From contig JACRDD010000004.1 of the NCBI GenBank assembly GCA_016218685.1, forward strand, positions 310,001 through 374,000: a stretch of 64,000 bases of DNA, written 5' to 3'. Position numbers and translations under genes: made by a program. Positions 18,651 through 27,847 of this stretch are shown here, piece by piece; within the stretch, counting starts at the first letter, position 1; each line of letters opens with the position of its first letter. This stretch comes from Desulfobacterales bacterium (lineage in GTDB: Bacteria; Desulfobacterota; Desulfobacteria; Desulfobacterales; Desulfosarcinaceae). The notes under the pieces are model-generated. The model had not been told where the DNA came from. It searched no databases and was given only the letters and a program-made list of their open reading frames with translations.

Positions 18651-19796
18651 ATGACTACTCCCATCAGCATTGAAGACAAGTACAAAATGGCTGGCGGCGC
18701 CATCAGTATGGCCGGCGGCACGCCCATTCCGGTCAACGATACCCTGGTCAAAATACTGCGCTATTATATTCAGGAGGACGAACTGGATTTCGTCATCGCC
18801 TTCAAAGGCCGCAAATCCCAGACCATGGAGCAGCTCAAGCAGAGTACCGGTCTTTCGGAAGAAGCGATTTCGGCCAAGGTCAAGAGCCTGGCCTCCCGGG
18901 GCGTGATCTTCAATCAGCCCAACAGCGCGGGCGTCATGATCTACCGTCTGCTGCCGCTGCTCAACGTCGGCACCTTCGAGTACACTTTCATGGGCAAGTT
19001 GGAGGACAGCCCACGCAACCGCGAGATCAGCGCGCTGTTTCATCAACTGTTCGGCGAGCTGACCAAGATGGTCCAGCAGAATTATGATCAACTGGTGCCT
19101 TTCCTGCTCAAGGGGCCGGCCGTGGATCGCACCGTCCCCGTGACGGTCAACAAGCCCACGGGCCAGGGGGTGACCATCGTGGTGAACAAGTCCCTGGGAA
19201 CGCCCGTGGAGCGCATCGTGCCCACCCAGGAAGTTGCCGCGTTGATCGAAAAATTCGACGAAATCGCCCTGGGCCACTGCTTTTGCCGACACCACAAGGA
19301 TATGATCGGGCACTCCTGCCGCCAGACCGACCAGCGCGAGACCTGTTTTACTTTCGGCAAATCGGCTCGCTATACTACCCAACAGGGGTTCGCGCGCATG
19401 ATCTCCAGGCAAGAAGCCCTGGAAGTATTGAAGAAGGCGGAAGAGGCCGGCCTGGTGCACAAAGCCTATCACCCCAATTTCGATATCCGCAAAGAGGAGA
19501 CCAGCATCTGCAATTGCTGCCGCTGTTGTTGCGCAAATTCAGTGGACAACATGATCGCGCCCGTGATCAATGCCACCAATTTTGTGGCTGTCATCGATGC
19601 CGAAAAATGCACGGGCTGCGGGACTTGCGTGGACAAATGCCACACCGGCGCCGCCTTTTTAAACGAGGAGGGCAAAGCCCAGAGAACGGAAGAACACTGC
19701 ATCGGATGCGGTGTGTGCGCAGCCTTCTGCCCCGAAAACGCCATTTCACTGGTGGAGGGCGAAAGGATCGTAAGAATTCCTCCCAAGCATCCATAG
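18651..19796 (+). CDS. Cys-rich 4Fe-4S protein with N-terminal winged-helix-like region
   Basis: This 381-residue protein has three parts. Residues about 55-100 resemble a winged helix (TMEQLKQSTGLSEEAISAKV). Residues about 205-300 carry unusual Cys clusters: CFCRHHKD, HSC, ETCF and CNCCRCCC. The C-terminus holds two classical ferredoxin motifs, CTGCGTCVDKC and CIGCGVCAAFC (about 323-370). No signal peptide or membrane span is seen, so it is cytoplasmic. It may be an electron carrier or redox-sensing protein for the neighbouring acyl-CoA operons. It is convergent with the next gene (19 bp apart) and separated from the lipoproteins by a terminator. AAGGA precedes the ATG. Confidence 0.75.
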   Translation: MTTPISIEDKYKMAGGAISMAGGTPIPVNDTLVKILRYYIQEDELDFVIAFKGRKSQTMEQLKQSTGLSEEAISAKVKSLASRGVIFNQPNSAGVMIYRLLPLLNVGTFEYTFMGKLEDSPRNREISALFHQLFGELTKMVQQNYDQLVPFLLKGPAVDRTVPVTVNKPTGQGVTIVVNKSLGTPVERIVPTQEVAALIEKFDEIALGHCFCRHHKDMIGHSCRQTDQRETCFTFGKSARYTTQQGFARMISRQEALEVLKKAEEAGLVHKAYHPNFDIRKEETSICNCCRCCCANSVDNMIAPVINATNFVAVIDAEKCTGCGTCVDKCHTGAAFLNEEGKAQRTEEHCIGCGVCAAFCPENAISLVEGERIVRIPPKHP

Positions 19797-19815
19797 TTTG
19801 CCCCGGAGCGAAATC

Positions 19816-20940
19816 CTACGATATCTCCAGACCGCCTTGCACGCAGCCTTCCCGGAGGGCATCCAGGCCGAAGGCTTCAATGGGGCCCATGGCGCCGGCT
19901 TTGCGCACCAGACCCTGGTGGGCGAAGTCGGCGGCCCAGGCAATAAACCTGGCCGTGAAGGTGTAGCCGTCCACGCCCACCATATCGGCGCGGGCCAGCA
20001 TTTGGCCGCTAGCGTCGAAGGCTTCGGCCACGATATGCGACGTATTGGTTTTGCGGCCCTCGGCATCCGGTCCTTGGCCCTTGCTGGCCGGCGGAAGGGA
20101 GAGGATGAATTGGGCCAACGCGCGATAGCCGGGCAGTTTGACCAGGAGGGATTGCATGATGGCCGCGTACTTCATCAGGTAAGTTCTGCCGGCGAACCAT
20201 CCCAGGTAGGTATTGATATCCTTCAAGTGGGGATAGATCCGCGGTAGCGAAAAGTGCTCGGTGCAAGAGATCGAGAGGGCGGGATCAGCCTTGTCCTCGG
20301 CGCGCAGGCCCTCAAGGCGGAACGAGCGGACGCGGGTTCCGCCGGTCACGGTTTGAAAGCGGCCGCCCTGCCACACCTTAATGGGCGCCACCATGGCCAG
20401 GCGCAGGGACTCCCCGGTTCCCTGGCTCGTTTCCAGGGAGGCGATGCGGCCGTTGACTTTCGCAAAGTAACCCACATCGAGTCTTTCCGCCCGACTGCCG
20501 GCTTGGCTCAAGGCGACGCCGCCCGCGCAGTTGCCGGGGATATAATCGTAGCCGCAGGCCGGGATCAGCGTCGCACCCGTGGCCTGGGCTTGGGGCCCGT
20601 AGGTATCGAAAACCTCTTGGATGAAGGCCGGTTCGCCGGTGGAGTCGATGTAAATGGCCCCTTTTTGAACCGCGGCGGAAACCGCTGTTCGGCCGTACTT
20701 CACGAAAGGACCCACCGTCGAGATCAGGATATCGCCTTTGGAGAGCAATGCGGCCAACCCGGCCTCATCGCTCACATCGGCAATAGCGGTTTTAAGGCCG
20801 CCCAGTTTTTGGGCCTGGCGTTCCAGCTTTTCCGCGCTGCGCCCGCACAGTATCGGACGCAGACCTCTATCCACCAGCGCCTCGGCCACCAAGTGGCCGG
20901 TATAGCCCGTGGCGCCGAACAATACGATTTTAGGACTCAT
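19816..20940 (-). CDS. Saccharopine dehydrogenase/trans-acting enoyl reductase-like NAD(P)-binding protein
   Basis: This 374-residue protein begins with a Rossmann motif FGATGYTG (residues 8-15) and the CGRSAEKL segment typical of the saccharopine-dehydrogenase-like family. That family also includes trans-acting enoyl reductases of lipid synthesis. STVGPF and CGYDYIPGN match conserved family segments. It is the last gene of the leftward acyl-CoA operon (71 bp after the SDR gene), so a role in reducing an acyl or enoyl intermediate is more likely than lysine metabolism. That assignment is inference from context. Confidence 0.75.
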   Translation of the reverse strand: MSPKIVLFGATGYTGHLVAEALVDRGLRPILCGRSAEKLERQAQKLGGLKTAIADVSDEAGLAALLSKGDILISTVGPFVKYGRTAVSAAVQKGAIYIDSTGEPAFIQEVFDTYGPQAQATGATLIPACGYDYIPGNCAGGVALSQAGSRAERLDVGYFAKVNGRIASLETSQGTGESLRLAMVAPIKVWQGGRFQTVTGGTRVRSFRLEGLRAEDKADPALSISCTEHFSLPRIYPHLKDINTYLGWFAGRTYLMKYAAIMQSLLVKLPGYRALAQFILSLPPASKGQGPDAEGRKTNTSHIVAEAFDASGQMLARADMVGVDGYTFTARFIAWAADFAHQGLVRKAGAMGPIEAFGLDALREGCVQGGLEIS

Positions 20941-21011
20941 CGAAGTTCACCTTTAATTCTTCCGATCGATGCCATTAAATTAGCCGTTCAGGGTGAGGAT
21001 AAACCCCGCCC

Positions 21012-21872
21012 CTATGCTTCCAGCCCCCCGGGCAACGGAGGCGATGCATATTTTTTTACCAGCCGTCTGGTCTGAACCGCACTCAACCAGACCATGGTTT
21101 TCGGAAACCATCGCGTCAGCAGATCGATCACCTTGGCGTCCCGTCCAACCATGATCCGCCGCCGGTTGCCCTTGATACCCTCTACGATGATCTGGGCCGC
21201 CATTTGCGCCGTGGTGATAAATAGCTCTTTCTCGAAGAGCAGTACGGCCTTCTCTTTGGGGACGTCGTATAAAGTCTTGTTCACGCGGGCGTTCCTGGCT
21301 ATCTGCGTTTTGATCCCGCCCGGATGCACGCAGCTTACTCGGATGTTGGTGTCCAGCAACTCCTGATAGAGGGTTTCAGTGTATCCCTTGACCGCGAATT
21401 TGGCGGCGCAGTAGGGGCCGTTGTTGGGGTTGGACAGGATGCCGTTGATGCTCGAAATGTTGATGACATGGCCTTCGGGCCGCTTTCTGAGATAAGGCAA
21501 AAAGGCCATGGTGCCATAGACCACCCCCCAGAAGTTGATGCCCATGAGCCACTGGAAGTCTTCGATGGGCACCGTTTCTAAAAAATCGCCCAGGCTCACA
21601 CCGGCGTTGTTGATGATGATATCTACACCGCCATGCTGTTCCGCGGCCTCTTTGGCGAACTGGATGACCTGTTCCTGGCGGGCCACATCCACATGGTGGG
21701 TGGAGACGCGGACGCTGTCGCCCACCAACCGCTTGGTTTCCTTCAGGCCGGCCTCGTCGATATCCGACAATGCCAGATGGCATCCTTCCATCGCCAGCTG
21801 AACAGCCAGATTGCGGCCGATGCCCGATGCGGCGCCCGTGATAGCCGCGACTTTATCCTTTAAGTTTTTCAT
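21012..21872 (-). CDS. Short-chain dehydrogenase/reductase (SDR)
   Basis: This 286-residue classical SDR has TGAASGIG (cofactor loop, about residues 12-19), NNAG (about 90) and a YCAAK active site (about 156-160). The start at 21872 overlaps the stop of the upstream enoyl-CoA hydratase gene by one base (TGATG), which implies translational coupling. A GTG one codon earlier is also possible. Extra C-terminal residues (about 230-286) with basic and hydrophobic patches may allow membrane contact. A 3-hydroxyacyl-CoA or related alcohol dehydrogenase function is inferred from the operon. Confidence 0.8.
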   Translation of the reverse strand: MKNLKDKVAAITGAASGIGRNLAVQLAMEGCHLALSDIDEAGLKETKRLVGDSVRVSTHHVDVARQEQVIQFAKEAAEQHGGVDIIINNAGVSLGDFLETVPIEDFQWLMGINFWGVVYGTMAFLPYLRKRPEGHVINISSINGILSNPNNGPYCAAKFAVKGYTETLYQELLDTNIRVSCVHPGGIKTQIARNARVNKTLYDVPKEKAVLLFEKELFITTAQMAAQIIVEGIKGNRRRIMVGRDAKVIDLLTRWFPKTMVWLSAVQTRRLVKKYASPPLPGGLEA

Positions 21873-22912
21873 CACTTGCCCTCGAAGCGTTGAAAGAGTT
21901 TAGCCTGTTCCATGATATCCATTGTTTTATGCAATACCCCCACAATTTCAGCGGTTGTGGCGCTATCGATATCGATGGTCATGATATTCTCTTCAATATA
22001 GCGTAGATAGTTTTCAAGCGCCATCGCTGTATCGTGGGTGTCGAAACAGCGCACGCTGTGTTCCAACTCGATGCTCAAGCCATGGCGCAAGCTGGTACTC
22101 ATGCCCTCGAGCACGGCCTGTTTGATGGCATGCACCGCCACCGGCGGGCGTTTGCTCATAAGGTCGGCGAATGCCTGCACGCGCTGCAAAAAATCCTTTT
22201 TTGCGAAGATGTCGGTCACCAGGCCATACTGCTTGGCCTCCTGGGGCGCCCATTGGCAACCGCTGATCATCAATTCCAGGGCCTTGGCCCGGCCGATGAG
22301 CCGGGGCAGCCGCTGGGAGCCACCGCCGCCGGGGATGATGTTCACCAGCACCTCGGGCTGTCCGATGGTGAAGCCCTGGTCGGCCACCATGAAGCGGAAA
22401 TCGAAGCAGGCCGACAACTCTGTCCCGCCGCCGTTGCAAGCGCCGTTGATGGCGGCGATGGTGATTTTGTTCATGCGCTCGATGGCGAAGTAGACCCGCT
22501 GCATCTGCAGCCACAGGAACATGCCCATGGAATAGGGCCGGATGAGTTTGGCCTGTTTGAGCATCAGCCCTTCATACCATGGAAAGAGATCCATGAGCCA
22601 GTTGTTGAAGGTCATGTAGTACTTTAACAGGGCGCTGGTGGGCCTGAAGCGCACGATCCAGTGCAGGAGCAGTCTTTTCAGATGGCTGGTCAACTGCTTC
22701 AGCTCGGCGATGGAAAAGTGCATGATGTAGGAGTCTTCCCGGCCGCCGGTCAGAATAAAGACCTTGATGGTATGGTCCTTACGAACTTCCCGCACCAGGG
22801 CGTGCAGCTCTTCCAGCAGATCCATGGTCATGAAATTCACGGGTGGATTGTGAATCTCGGCCCATAGGGTGTGGTTCTCACGCCTGGTTTTTAGATATTT
22901 GTAGGTCATCAT
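21872..22912 (-). CDS. Enoyl-CoA hydratase/isomerase (crotonase) family protein
   Basis: The protein has 346 residues, longer than the usual 260. It has the crotonase fold hallmarks: INGACNGGGTELSACFD for the first oxyanion-hole region and PGGGGSQRLPRLIG for the second. An insertion around residues 75-125 lengthens the N-terminal half. The start at 22912 is preferred over 22933 because AAGAGGG precedes it at good spacing. The gene follows an acyl-CoA dehydrogenase by 24 bp and precedes an SDR, giving a dehydrogenase-hydratase-dehydrogenase order typical of a beta-oxidation-like route. The Glu pair usual for hydratases is not clear, so an isomerase role remains possible. Confidence 0.8.
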   Translation of the reverse strand: MMTYKYLKTRRENHTLWAEIHNPPVNFMTMDLLEELHALVREVRKDHTIKVFILTGGREDSYIMHFSIAELKQLTSHLKRLLLHWIVRFRPTSALLKYYMTFNNWLMDLFPWYEGLMLKQAKLIRPYSMGMFLWLQMQRVYFAIERMNKITIAAINGACNGGGTELSACFDFRFMVADQGFTIGQPEVLVNIIPGGGGSQRLPRLIGRAKALELMISGCQWAPQEAKQYGLVTDIFAKKDFLQRVQAFADLMSKRPPVAVHAIKQAVLEGMSTSLRHGLSIELEHSVRCFDTHDTAMALENYLRYIEENIMTIDIDSATTAEIVGVLHKTMDIMEQAKLFQRFEGK

Positions 22913-22936
22913 GCCCTCTTTGCGGCCGGCCACTAT

Positions 22937-24445
22937 TTATTCGTGCGTATAGACCGCCACCTGCGGGTGATGGCGGCTGATGAAGGATTCGAACACACTC
23001 AAGCGGTTGAGTTGGTTGGTGCCTTCGTAAATCTGCAACAGCTTGGCATCCCGCAGAATCTTTTCGGCCCGGCCGTCGTGGCGCAGGCCGCTCTGGCCCA
23101 TGAGTTCCAGGGCCATGTGGCTGTTTTTGATCCCAGCATCGGTGGCCATGAATTTGGCCAGGCCGCCCCAGCCGGTGGTGCGGTAAATTTTGTCTTCCGA
23201 CTGCCAATCCAGTTGGATCTTGCGAAACAGCCAGGTGGTGGCGGGGTGGCTCATGGCCCAGGTGACGATTTTCTCCATCCAGCCGAAGGGCATATATTTG
23301 AAGTAGTAATAGAGCGGCTTAATGTTCAGGGGCATGGTCATGCCATCCAATCCGTTGGTGGCGGTGGCTTCCACATAGGCCAGGCGCGAGGAGAGTACGT
23401 TTTTATACATCTCGGATAGCAGGTTCTGGGCCCATTGATGGTTGGCCAGCAGCTTGCCGTCAACCTGCGTCTCCAAGGCGAACTTGAGCGCTTTCTGAAA
23501 CGCCCCCCGGGCCGCGCCCACACCGAAAGCGGCCACGCCGATGCGCGACGTGGAAAAGAAGTGGCTCAACACCTCACGGGTTTTTCCCTTTTGCCCGCCT
23601 TTGAGTTTGTCCACCTGGGCTTTGTCCATGGCCACCAGATGATCGGGCACGAAGCAATCTTTGAAGATCAACTCGCTGGCCGGGCAGCCCAGTTGACCCA
23701 TTTTGTTCTCCTGGCGGCCGAAGGAAAAGCCCTTGGAGCCGGTCTTCACCAGGCAGACCATGGCGGTTTCATTACAACGGGCCAGATCTTCGTATGTCAC
23801 TACAGAGTGCCATTGGGAGAGGTGCCCATTGGAGATAAAGATCTTGGTGCCGTTGAGCAGATAACCGCCTTCCACTTTCTTGGCATGCGTAACCATTTTG
23901 CCCTTGTCCAGCAGCTTGGGCTCTTCGCAATCGGTGCCGGCCCCCGGTTCGGTGGTGGCCGCCGTGATCAGGCAGGGTTTGCCCTCCTTCTCCCCCCGGG
24001 CCACATCGCGGAAGATCATGTTGCAGACGCGGATGTTCCAGACGCAGAACAAGGCGCAGGCGCCCAGGTAATGCACACCGATCAGGTTGGCCATGGCCAG
24101 GCATTCGCTGGCGATCTCTTCCAGGAAGTAAAACAAGGAGTGGTAGCTGTAGCCTTTGCCGCCGAAAAAGCGGGGAATCCACATGGTGTAAAAGCCCCAT
24201 TGATTGGCTTTCTGCACGAATTCCCAGGGCAGGAATTCATGGTCCGCCTGCTTTTTCCGGTCCAACTCCAGGGTGTAGGGAATGACCACTTCCCGATTGA
24301 ATTTGCGCGCGATGGCCACCGCCTGGCGGACTTCCCTGAGAATGCCTTTGTTAGCGAATTTGGCGGCGCCTCGCAGGGTATTGGAGATATCGTCGAACGC
24401 GGGCTGTTGGGCCAGCAGGGACTGCATCTCGGATCTGGAAAACAT
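22937..24445 (-). CDS. Acyl-CoA dehydrogenase (502 aa, long form)
   Basis: This flavoprotein of the acyl-CoA dehydrogenase superfamily shows TTEPGAGTD (FAD/substrate loop, about residue 165), ISNGH (about 207) and the catalytic-glutamate motif YEGTNQLNRLS near the C-terminus. It is longer than the usual 380 residues through an N-terminal extension and an insert around 350-420 with hydrophobic stretches. That may be a membrane-associated or very-long-chain form. It is a close paralogue of the 501-residue protein at 30.8-32.3 kb in the divergent operon. An AGGAGGAG ribosome binding site precedes the start. Confidence 0.87.
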   Translation of the reverse strand: MFSRSEMQSLLAQQPAFDDISNTLRGAAKFANKGILREVRQAVAIARKFNREVVIPYTLELDRKKQADHEFLPWEFVQKANQWGFYTMWIPRFFGGKGYSYHSLFYFLEEIASECLAMANLIGVHYLGACALFCVWNIRVCNMIFRDVARGEKEGKPCLITAATTEPGAGTDCEEPKLLDKGKMVTHAKKVEGGYLLNGTKIFISNGHLSQWHSVVTYEDLARCNETAMVCLVKTGSKGFSFGRQENKMGQLGCPASELIFKDCFVPDHLVAMDKAQVDKLKGGQKGKTREVLSHFFSTSRIGVAAFGVGAARGAFQKALKFALETQVDGKLLANHQWAQNLLSEMYKNVLSSRLAYVEATATNGLDGMTMPLNIKPLYYYFKYMPFGWMEKIVTWAMSHPATTWLFRKIQLDWQSEDKIYRTTGWGGLAKFMATDAGIKNSHMALELMGQSGLRHDGRAEKILRDAKLLQIYEGTNQLNRLSVFESFISRHHPQVAVYTHE

Positions 24446-24499
24446 GCGCTCCTCCTTTCACGGGAAAGGCCATATTCTGTGTGCGGGATTGGTGTGGAA

Positions 24500-25339
24500 T
24501 CACGCCGTCTTGGGCATGCCGAGATACCTTTCTCCCAGCCCGTGCCGGTAAATCCAGCTTAGCACCTTGAAGTAGATCTCCGGCGTCATGCGTTTGCAAA
24601 ACCAGGAGAATTTGCCGTCGGTCTGGGTAATGACATAGAGCTTGTTGCTTTTCACGGCCCTGATGACATGCCGGGCCACATCTTCCGAGGTCACTTTGGA
24701 TTTGTCGAAGAATGCATTGGCCATTTCCCTCTGCCGGGGATCGGGCGAAGTGAACTGGTCCATCAGGTTGGTCTTGAAGAAAGTCGGCGCCACCACGGAG
24801 ACCCCGATATTCTTGGGGTTCAACTCCACCTTGAGGGTTTCGCTCAGGGAGATCACGGCGGCCTTGGTCACATTGTAGCAGCTCATTTCCGGCAAGGAGG
24901 CGATGCCGGCATTGGAGGCCACATTGACGATGTGTCCCTCGCCCTGCTTTTCGAGCAGGGGAATAAAGGCCCGGCATCCGTAGATCACGCTTTTCAGATT
25001 CAAAGTGATGATCCAATCCCAGGTCTTCAAGGGGATTTTTTCCATGTACCCGGCCGCGGCTACGCCGGCATTGTTGATCACGATATCCACGCCGCCCCAC
25101 TGCTTCTTCAGCGAGTCCGCCAGGGACTCCAATTGCTCCGGCTGGGTGACATCGCAGCGGATGACCAGGGGCGTGCCGCCCTGCTGCGAGACCAGCGTCT
25201 CGGTGGTTTTGGCCCGCTCCATATCGATATCCGATACGCACACATGCCAGCCCAGCTTCGCGAATTCGATGGACATGGCGCGGCCCAGCCCCGAGCCGGC
25301 GCCTGTGATAACCACTCTCTTTTTTGGAAACCGTTTCAT
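24500..25339 (-). CDS. Short-chain dehydrogenase/reductase (SDR)
   Basis: This 279-residue classical SDR has TGAGSGLG (residues about 12-19), NNAG (about 90) and a CYNVTK active site (about 157-161). The start codon overlaps the stop of the upstream GntR gene by 4 bp (ATGA), so the two are probably translationally coupled. The C-terminal tail after residue 230 is longer than in minimal SDRs. It probably oxidises or reduces a hydroxyl/keto group on the operon's acyl substrate; the exact step is unknown. Confidence 0.82.
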   Translation of the reverse strand: MKRFPKKRVVITGAGSGLGRAMSIEFAKLGWHVCVSDIDMERAKTTETLVSQQGGTPLVIRCDVTQPEQLESLADSLKKQWGGVDIVINNAGVAAAGYMEKIPLKTWDWIITLNLKSVIYGCRAFIPLLEKQGEGHIVNVASNAGIASLPEMSCYNVTKAAVISLSETLKVELNPKNIGVSVVAPTFFKTNLMDQFTSPDPRQREMANAFFDKSKVTSEDVARHVIRAVKSNKLYVITQTDGKFSWFCKRMTPEIYFKVLSWIYRHGLGERYLGMPKTA

Positions 25340-26139
25340 CCCTTCTCTCCTCTCTTACGACGCACTTTTTTTTCGTCCCCTGGCGTCGAAAGCACCTGGT
25401 GGACGATCGCCCCTTCTTCTTTGGAAAATTGCCAAGTCCCCCTGATCGCTTCCCAGTGTTTTTTGAGTAAGCTGCGCTGACCTTCGGCCAGCAGGTTCGG
25501 GTCCTGGATGGTACCGGTCATATAACCGCGGATCAACGCCCGCTTATACTCCACGTGGGTCTTGATCTCGTCGCGCTGCATGGAACCGATAAACCGTCGG
25601 ACAATTTGCAGGCGCATCTGGCGCGTGGAATTGGAAAGCAGCAGAACCAGCAGGTTGCCGGTGTTCTGGGCGATCATCTCCTGACTCAAGACCTCCAGCT
25701 CGACGATTTTTTCGCGATCATCCAAGTTCTCCAGTTCCGCATCGAATACATCGACAAATTGCTTCAGGGCCATGGGCGTGGCGTGCGCCATGGCCATGCG
25801 GATCATCAGGGGCATGAACTCCATCCAGAAGTTCCAGATCTCTTCGATGAGATATTCGCCCACAAAACTATCGATGTCTTCCTCTTCAAGGGAGAGCATC
25901 ATGCGCAAAAAATCGATGCCCGCGAATTTTTTGTAATCCCGCACATAAATGCCGTCGCCCTGCCGGATGTCGAGCAGTTGCATGGATTCCAATTGCTTGA
26001 GGGCCACCCGGAGGGAGGTGCGGTCCACCCCCATGAGCACGGAGAGCCGGCGTTCGGTGGGCAATTTTTGGCCGGGCTGGAGCTTGTTGTTGAATATTTC
26101 CGTGACCAGTCTTTTAACGACGATTTCATGTTTCTGCAT
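25336..26139 (-). CDS. GntR/FadR-like transcriptional regulator
   Basis: This 267-residue regulator has an N-terminal GntR winged helix (residues about 5-70: LQPGQKLPTERRLSVLMGVD, then SLRVALKQLE and a wing with GDGIYV). An all-helical C-terminal domain fits the FadR/FCD type that binds an acyl or acid effector. It is first in the leftward operon and divergent from the thiolase operon. The intergenic region carries one perfect palindrome matching the FadR-family pattern TNGTNNNACNA, the likely target. Effector identity is not shown, but an acyl-CoA is the natural guess from the operon content. Confidence 0.85.
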   Translation of the reverse strand: MQKHEIVVKRLVTEIFNNKLQPGQKLPTERRLSVLMGVDRTSLRVALKQLESMQLLDIRQGDGIYVRDYKKFAGIDFLRMMLSLEEEDIDSFVGEYLIEEIWNFWMEFMPLMIRMAMAHATPMALKQFVDVFDAELENLDDREKIVELEVLSQEMIAQNTGNLLVLLLSNSTRQMRLQIVRRFIGSMQRDEIKTHVEYKRALIRGYMTGTIQDPNLLAEGQRSLLKKHWEAIRGTWQFSKEEGAIVHQVLSTPGDEKKVRRKRGEKG

Positions 26140-26303
26140 GGTGTACCTTTATAGTTAATTGATCCGCCGCCTTCGATCGGGTACCCACCGTAGCGATGGC
26201 GCGTCGTTTCTCTTGCGCACGAAAGCTTTTCAAGGAAACCCGGATGTCGGAAAATGTATGGCATTCATTTTTTCTACTTGCTTGTTCAAATCAACTATGC
26301 CAA

Positions 26304-26318
26304 ATTGGTTTAACCAAT
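26304..26318. promoter_or_regulatory. Predicted FadR/GntR-family operator between divergent operons
   Basis: ATTGGTTTAACCAAT is a perfect 15-bp palindrome around a central base. Its core TGGTTTAACCA fits the FadR-subfamily consensus TNGTNNNACNA. It lies in the 273-bp gap between the GntR gene and the thiolase gene, 95 bp before the thiolase start. A -35-like TTGGTT sits inside it, so binding would block rightward transcription. Confidence 0.7.
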
Positions 26319-26412
26319 GCAAGATAAAAATATTTTGGCGGCATTGCGTGCAAAATGGTGGCGGGGATCGCGCCACCCGTCATTTAGGCTTCGTGAACAG
26401 GAGAAAATTTGT

Positions 26413-27822
26413 ATGGACGACGTGTACATCATCGGTGTGCATACCACCCCGTTTGGTAAGCACCTCAACCTGGGCATCAAGGATTTGACCGCCATGACGG
26501 TAACGGGAGGTCTGGCGGACGCCGGCATCGGCAAGGAGGCCATCCAGGCGGCCTGGTTTTCGAATTCCGGCTGGGGGGATCAAAGAGGTCAAGCCTGCAT
26601 TCGCGGTCAAGTGGCCCTGCGGCCGATGGGTATCGATACCATCCCCATCACCAACGTGGAAAATGCCTGCGCCAGTGGTTCCACGGCGCTGCATCACGCC
26701 TGGATGGGGGTGGCCAGCGGCCTGTATGACGTCGCCCTGGCCGTGGGTGCCGAAAAGCTCTATAGTAGCAATAAAGCCGCTATATTCGCGGGATTTCTGG
26801 CCGGCATCGATATCGAAAATGTCATCGAAATCAGCCGCGGCCTCTCGGTCTTCTCCCTGGACGAAGAAGATCGACGGATCATGGAAGCATTTCTGAGAAA
26901 GTATCCGCCCAACGGCAACGGCAAGAAAGCCAAGGGCGGCAGGAGCATCAAAGCCAGTGTCAAAGAAATTCGGGATCAGCTCGTAGTGGCCATTTCCCTG
27001 GGAGAAAAACTGGGTTATGGTACGGTCAAAGAACTGCGCAAGCTGACCATGGCCGCGGACCACTCTCCCTTCATGGATATTTACAGCTATGCGGCCCGCA
27101 AGCACATGCGCAAATACGGCACCACCGTGGAACAACTGGCGCTGATCGCCAGCAAGAACCATCATAACAGCACGTTGAACGCCAATGCCCAATATCGCTT
27201 CGAAGTACCGATGGAAAAAGTGCTTCGCGACCGCATCGTCAGCTTCCCCTTGACCCGGGCCATGTGCGCGCCCATCGGCGACGGCGCGGCCTGCGCCGTG
27301 GTTTGCTCCCGGAAAATCGTCCGGCAGTTGGGCGTATCCTCTCGGGCAGTGCGCATCCGGGCCTCGATTCTGGGTTCGGGTAAAGCCTATGGGGAAGATT
27401 CGGGCGAGCCGGATATCGGCGAACGGCTGGCCCGCAGGGCTTACGAGGTGGCGGGGGTGGGGCCTGCGGAGATGCACATGGCCGAAGTTCACGATGCCAC
27501 GGCTTTCGGCGAACTGCATCAGGCGGAGAATTTAGGCTTCTGTCCGCGGGGAGAAGGGGGGCGTTTCGCCGAATCGGGGGCCACGCGCCTGGATGGCAGC
27601 ATGCCGATCAACCCCAGCGGCGGCCTTACCTCCCGCGGCCATCCCATCGGGGCCTCCGGCCTGGCCCAGATCCACGAGTTGACCACCCAACTGCGGCGTG
27701 AGGCCGGCAAGCGTCAGATCGCCAAGGCCGTGCTGGCCATCGCCGAAAACGGTGGCGGTGCCTTGGGCAATGAAGAGGCGGCCATGTGCATGCATATTCT
27801 GGAGGCCCCTTCGAAGTCGTGA
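26413..27822 (+). CDS. Thiolase-family protein (SCP-x/acetyl-CoA acetyltransferase-like)
   Basis: The protein has 469 residues. It carries the nucleophile Cys motif NACASGSTALHHA (about residue 84), HDATAFGELHQAENLGFC (about 360) and HPIGASGLAQI near the C-terminus. The usual second active-site Cys motif is replaced by ENGGGALGNEEA, as in SCP-x-type thiolases and lipid-transfer proteins. Start 26413 is preferred because AGGAG precedes it and the conserved beta strand DVYIIGVH begins there; the frame is open 96 nt further upstream. It would cleave a 3-ketoacyl-CoA, probably branched or bulky. It is the first gene of the rightward operon. Confidence 0.85.
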   Translation: MDDVYIIGVHTTPFGKHLNLGIKDLTAMTVTGGLADAGIGKEAIQAAWFSNSGWGDQRGQACIRGQVALRPMGIDTIPITNVENACASGSTALHHAWMGVASGLYDVALAVGAEKLYSSNKAAIFAGFLAGIDIENVIEISRGLSVFSLDEEDRRIMEAFLRKYPPNGNGKKAKGGRSIKASVKEIRDQLVVAISLGEKLGYGTVKELRKLTMAADHSPFMDIYSYAARKHMRKYGTTVEQLALIASKNHHNSTLNANAQYRFEVPMEKVLRDRIVSFPLTRAMCAPIGDGAACAVVCSRKIVRQLGVSSRAVRIRASILGSGKAYGEDSGEPDIGERLARRAYEVAGVGPAEMHMAEVHDATAFGELHQAENLGFCPRGEGGRFAESGATRLDGSMPINPSGGLTSRGHPIGASGLAQIHELTTQLRREAGKRQIAKAVLAIAENGGGALGNEEAAMCMHILEAPSKS

Positions 27823-27847
27823 CTCTTTTGCGCAGGGAGATAGGAAC

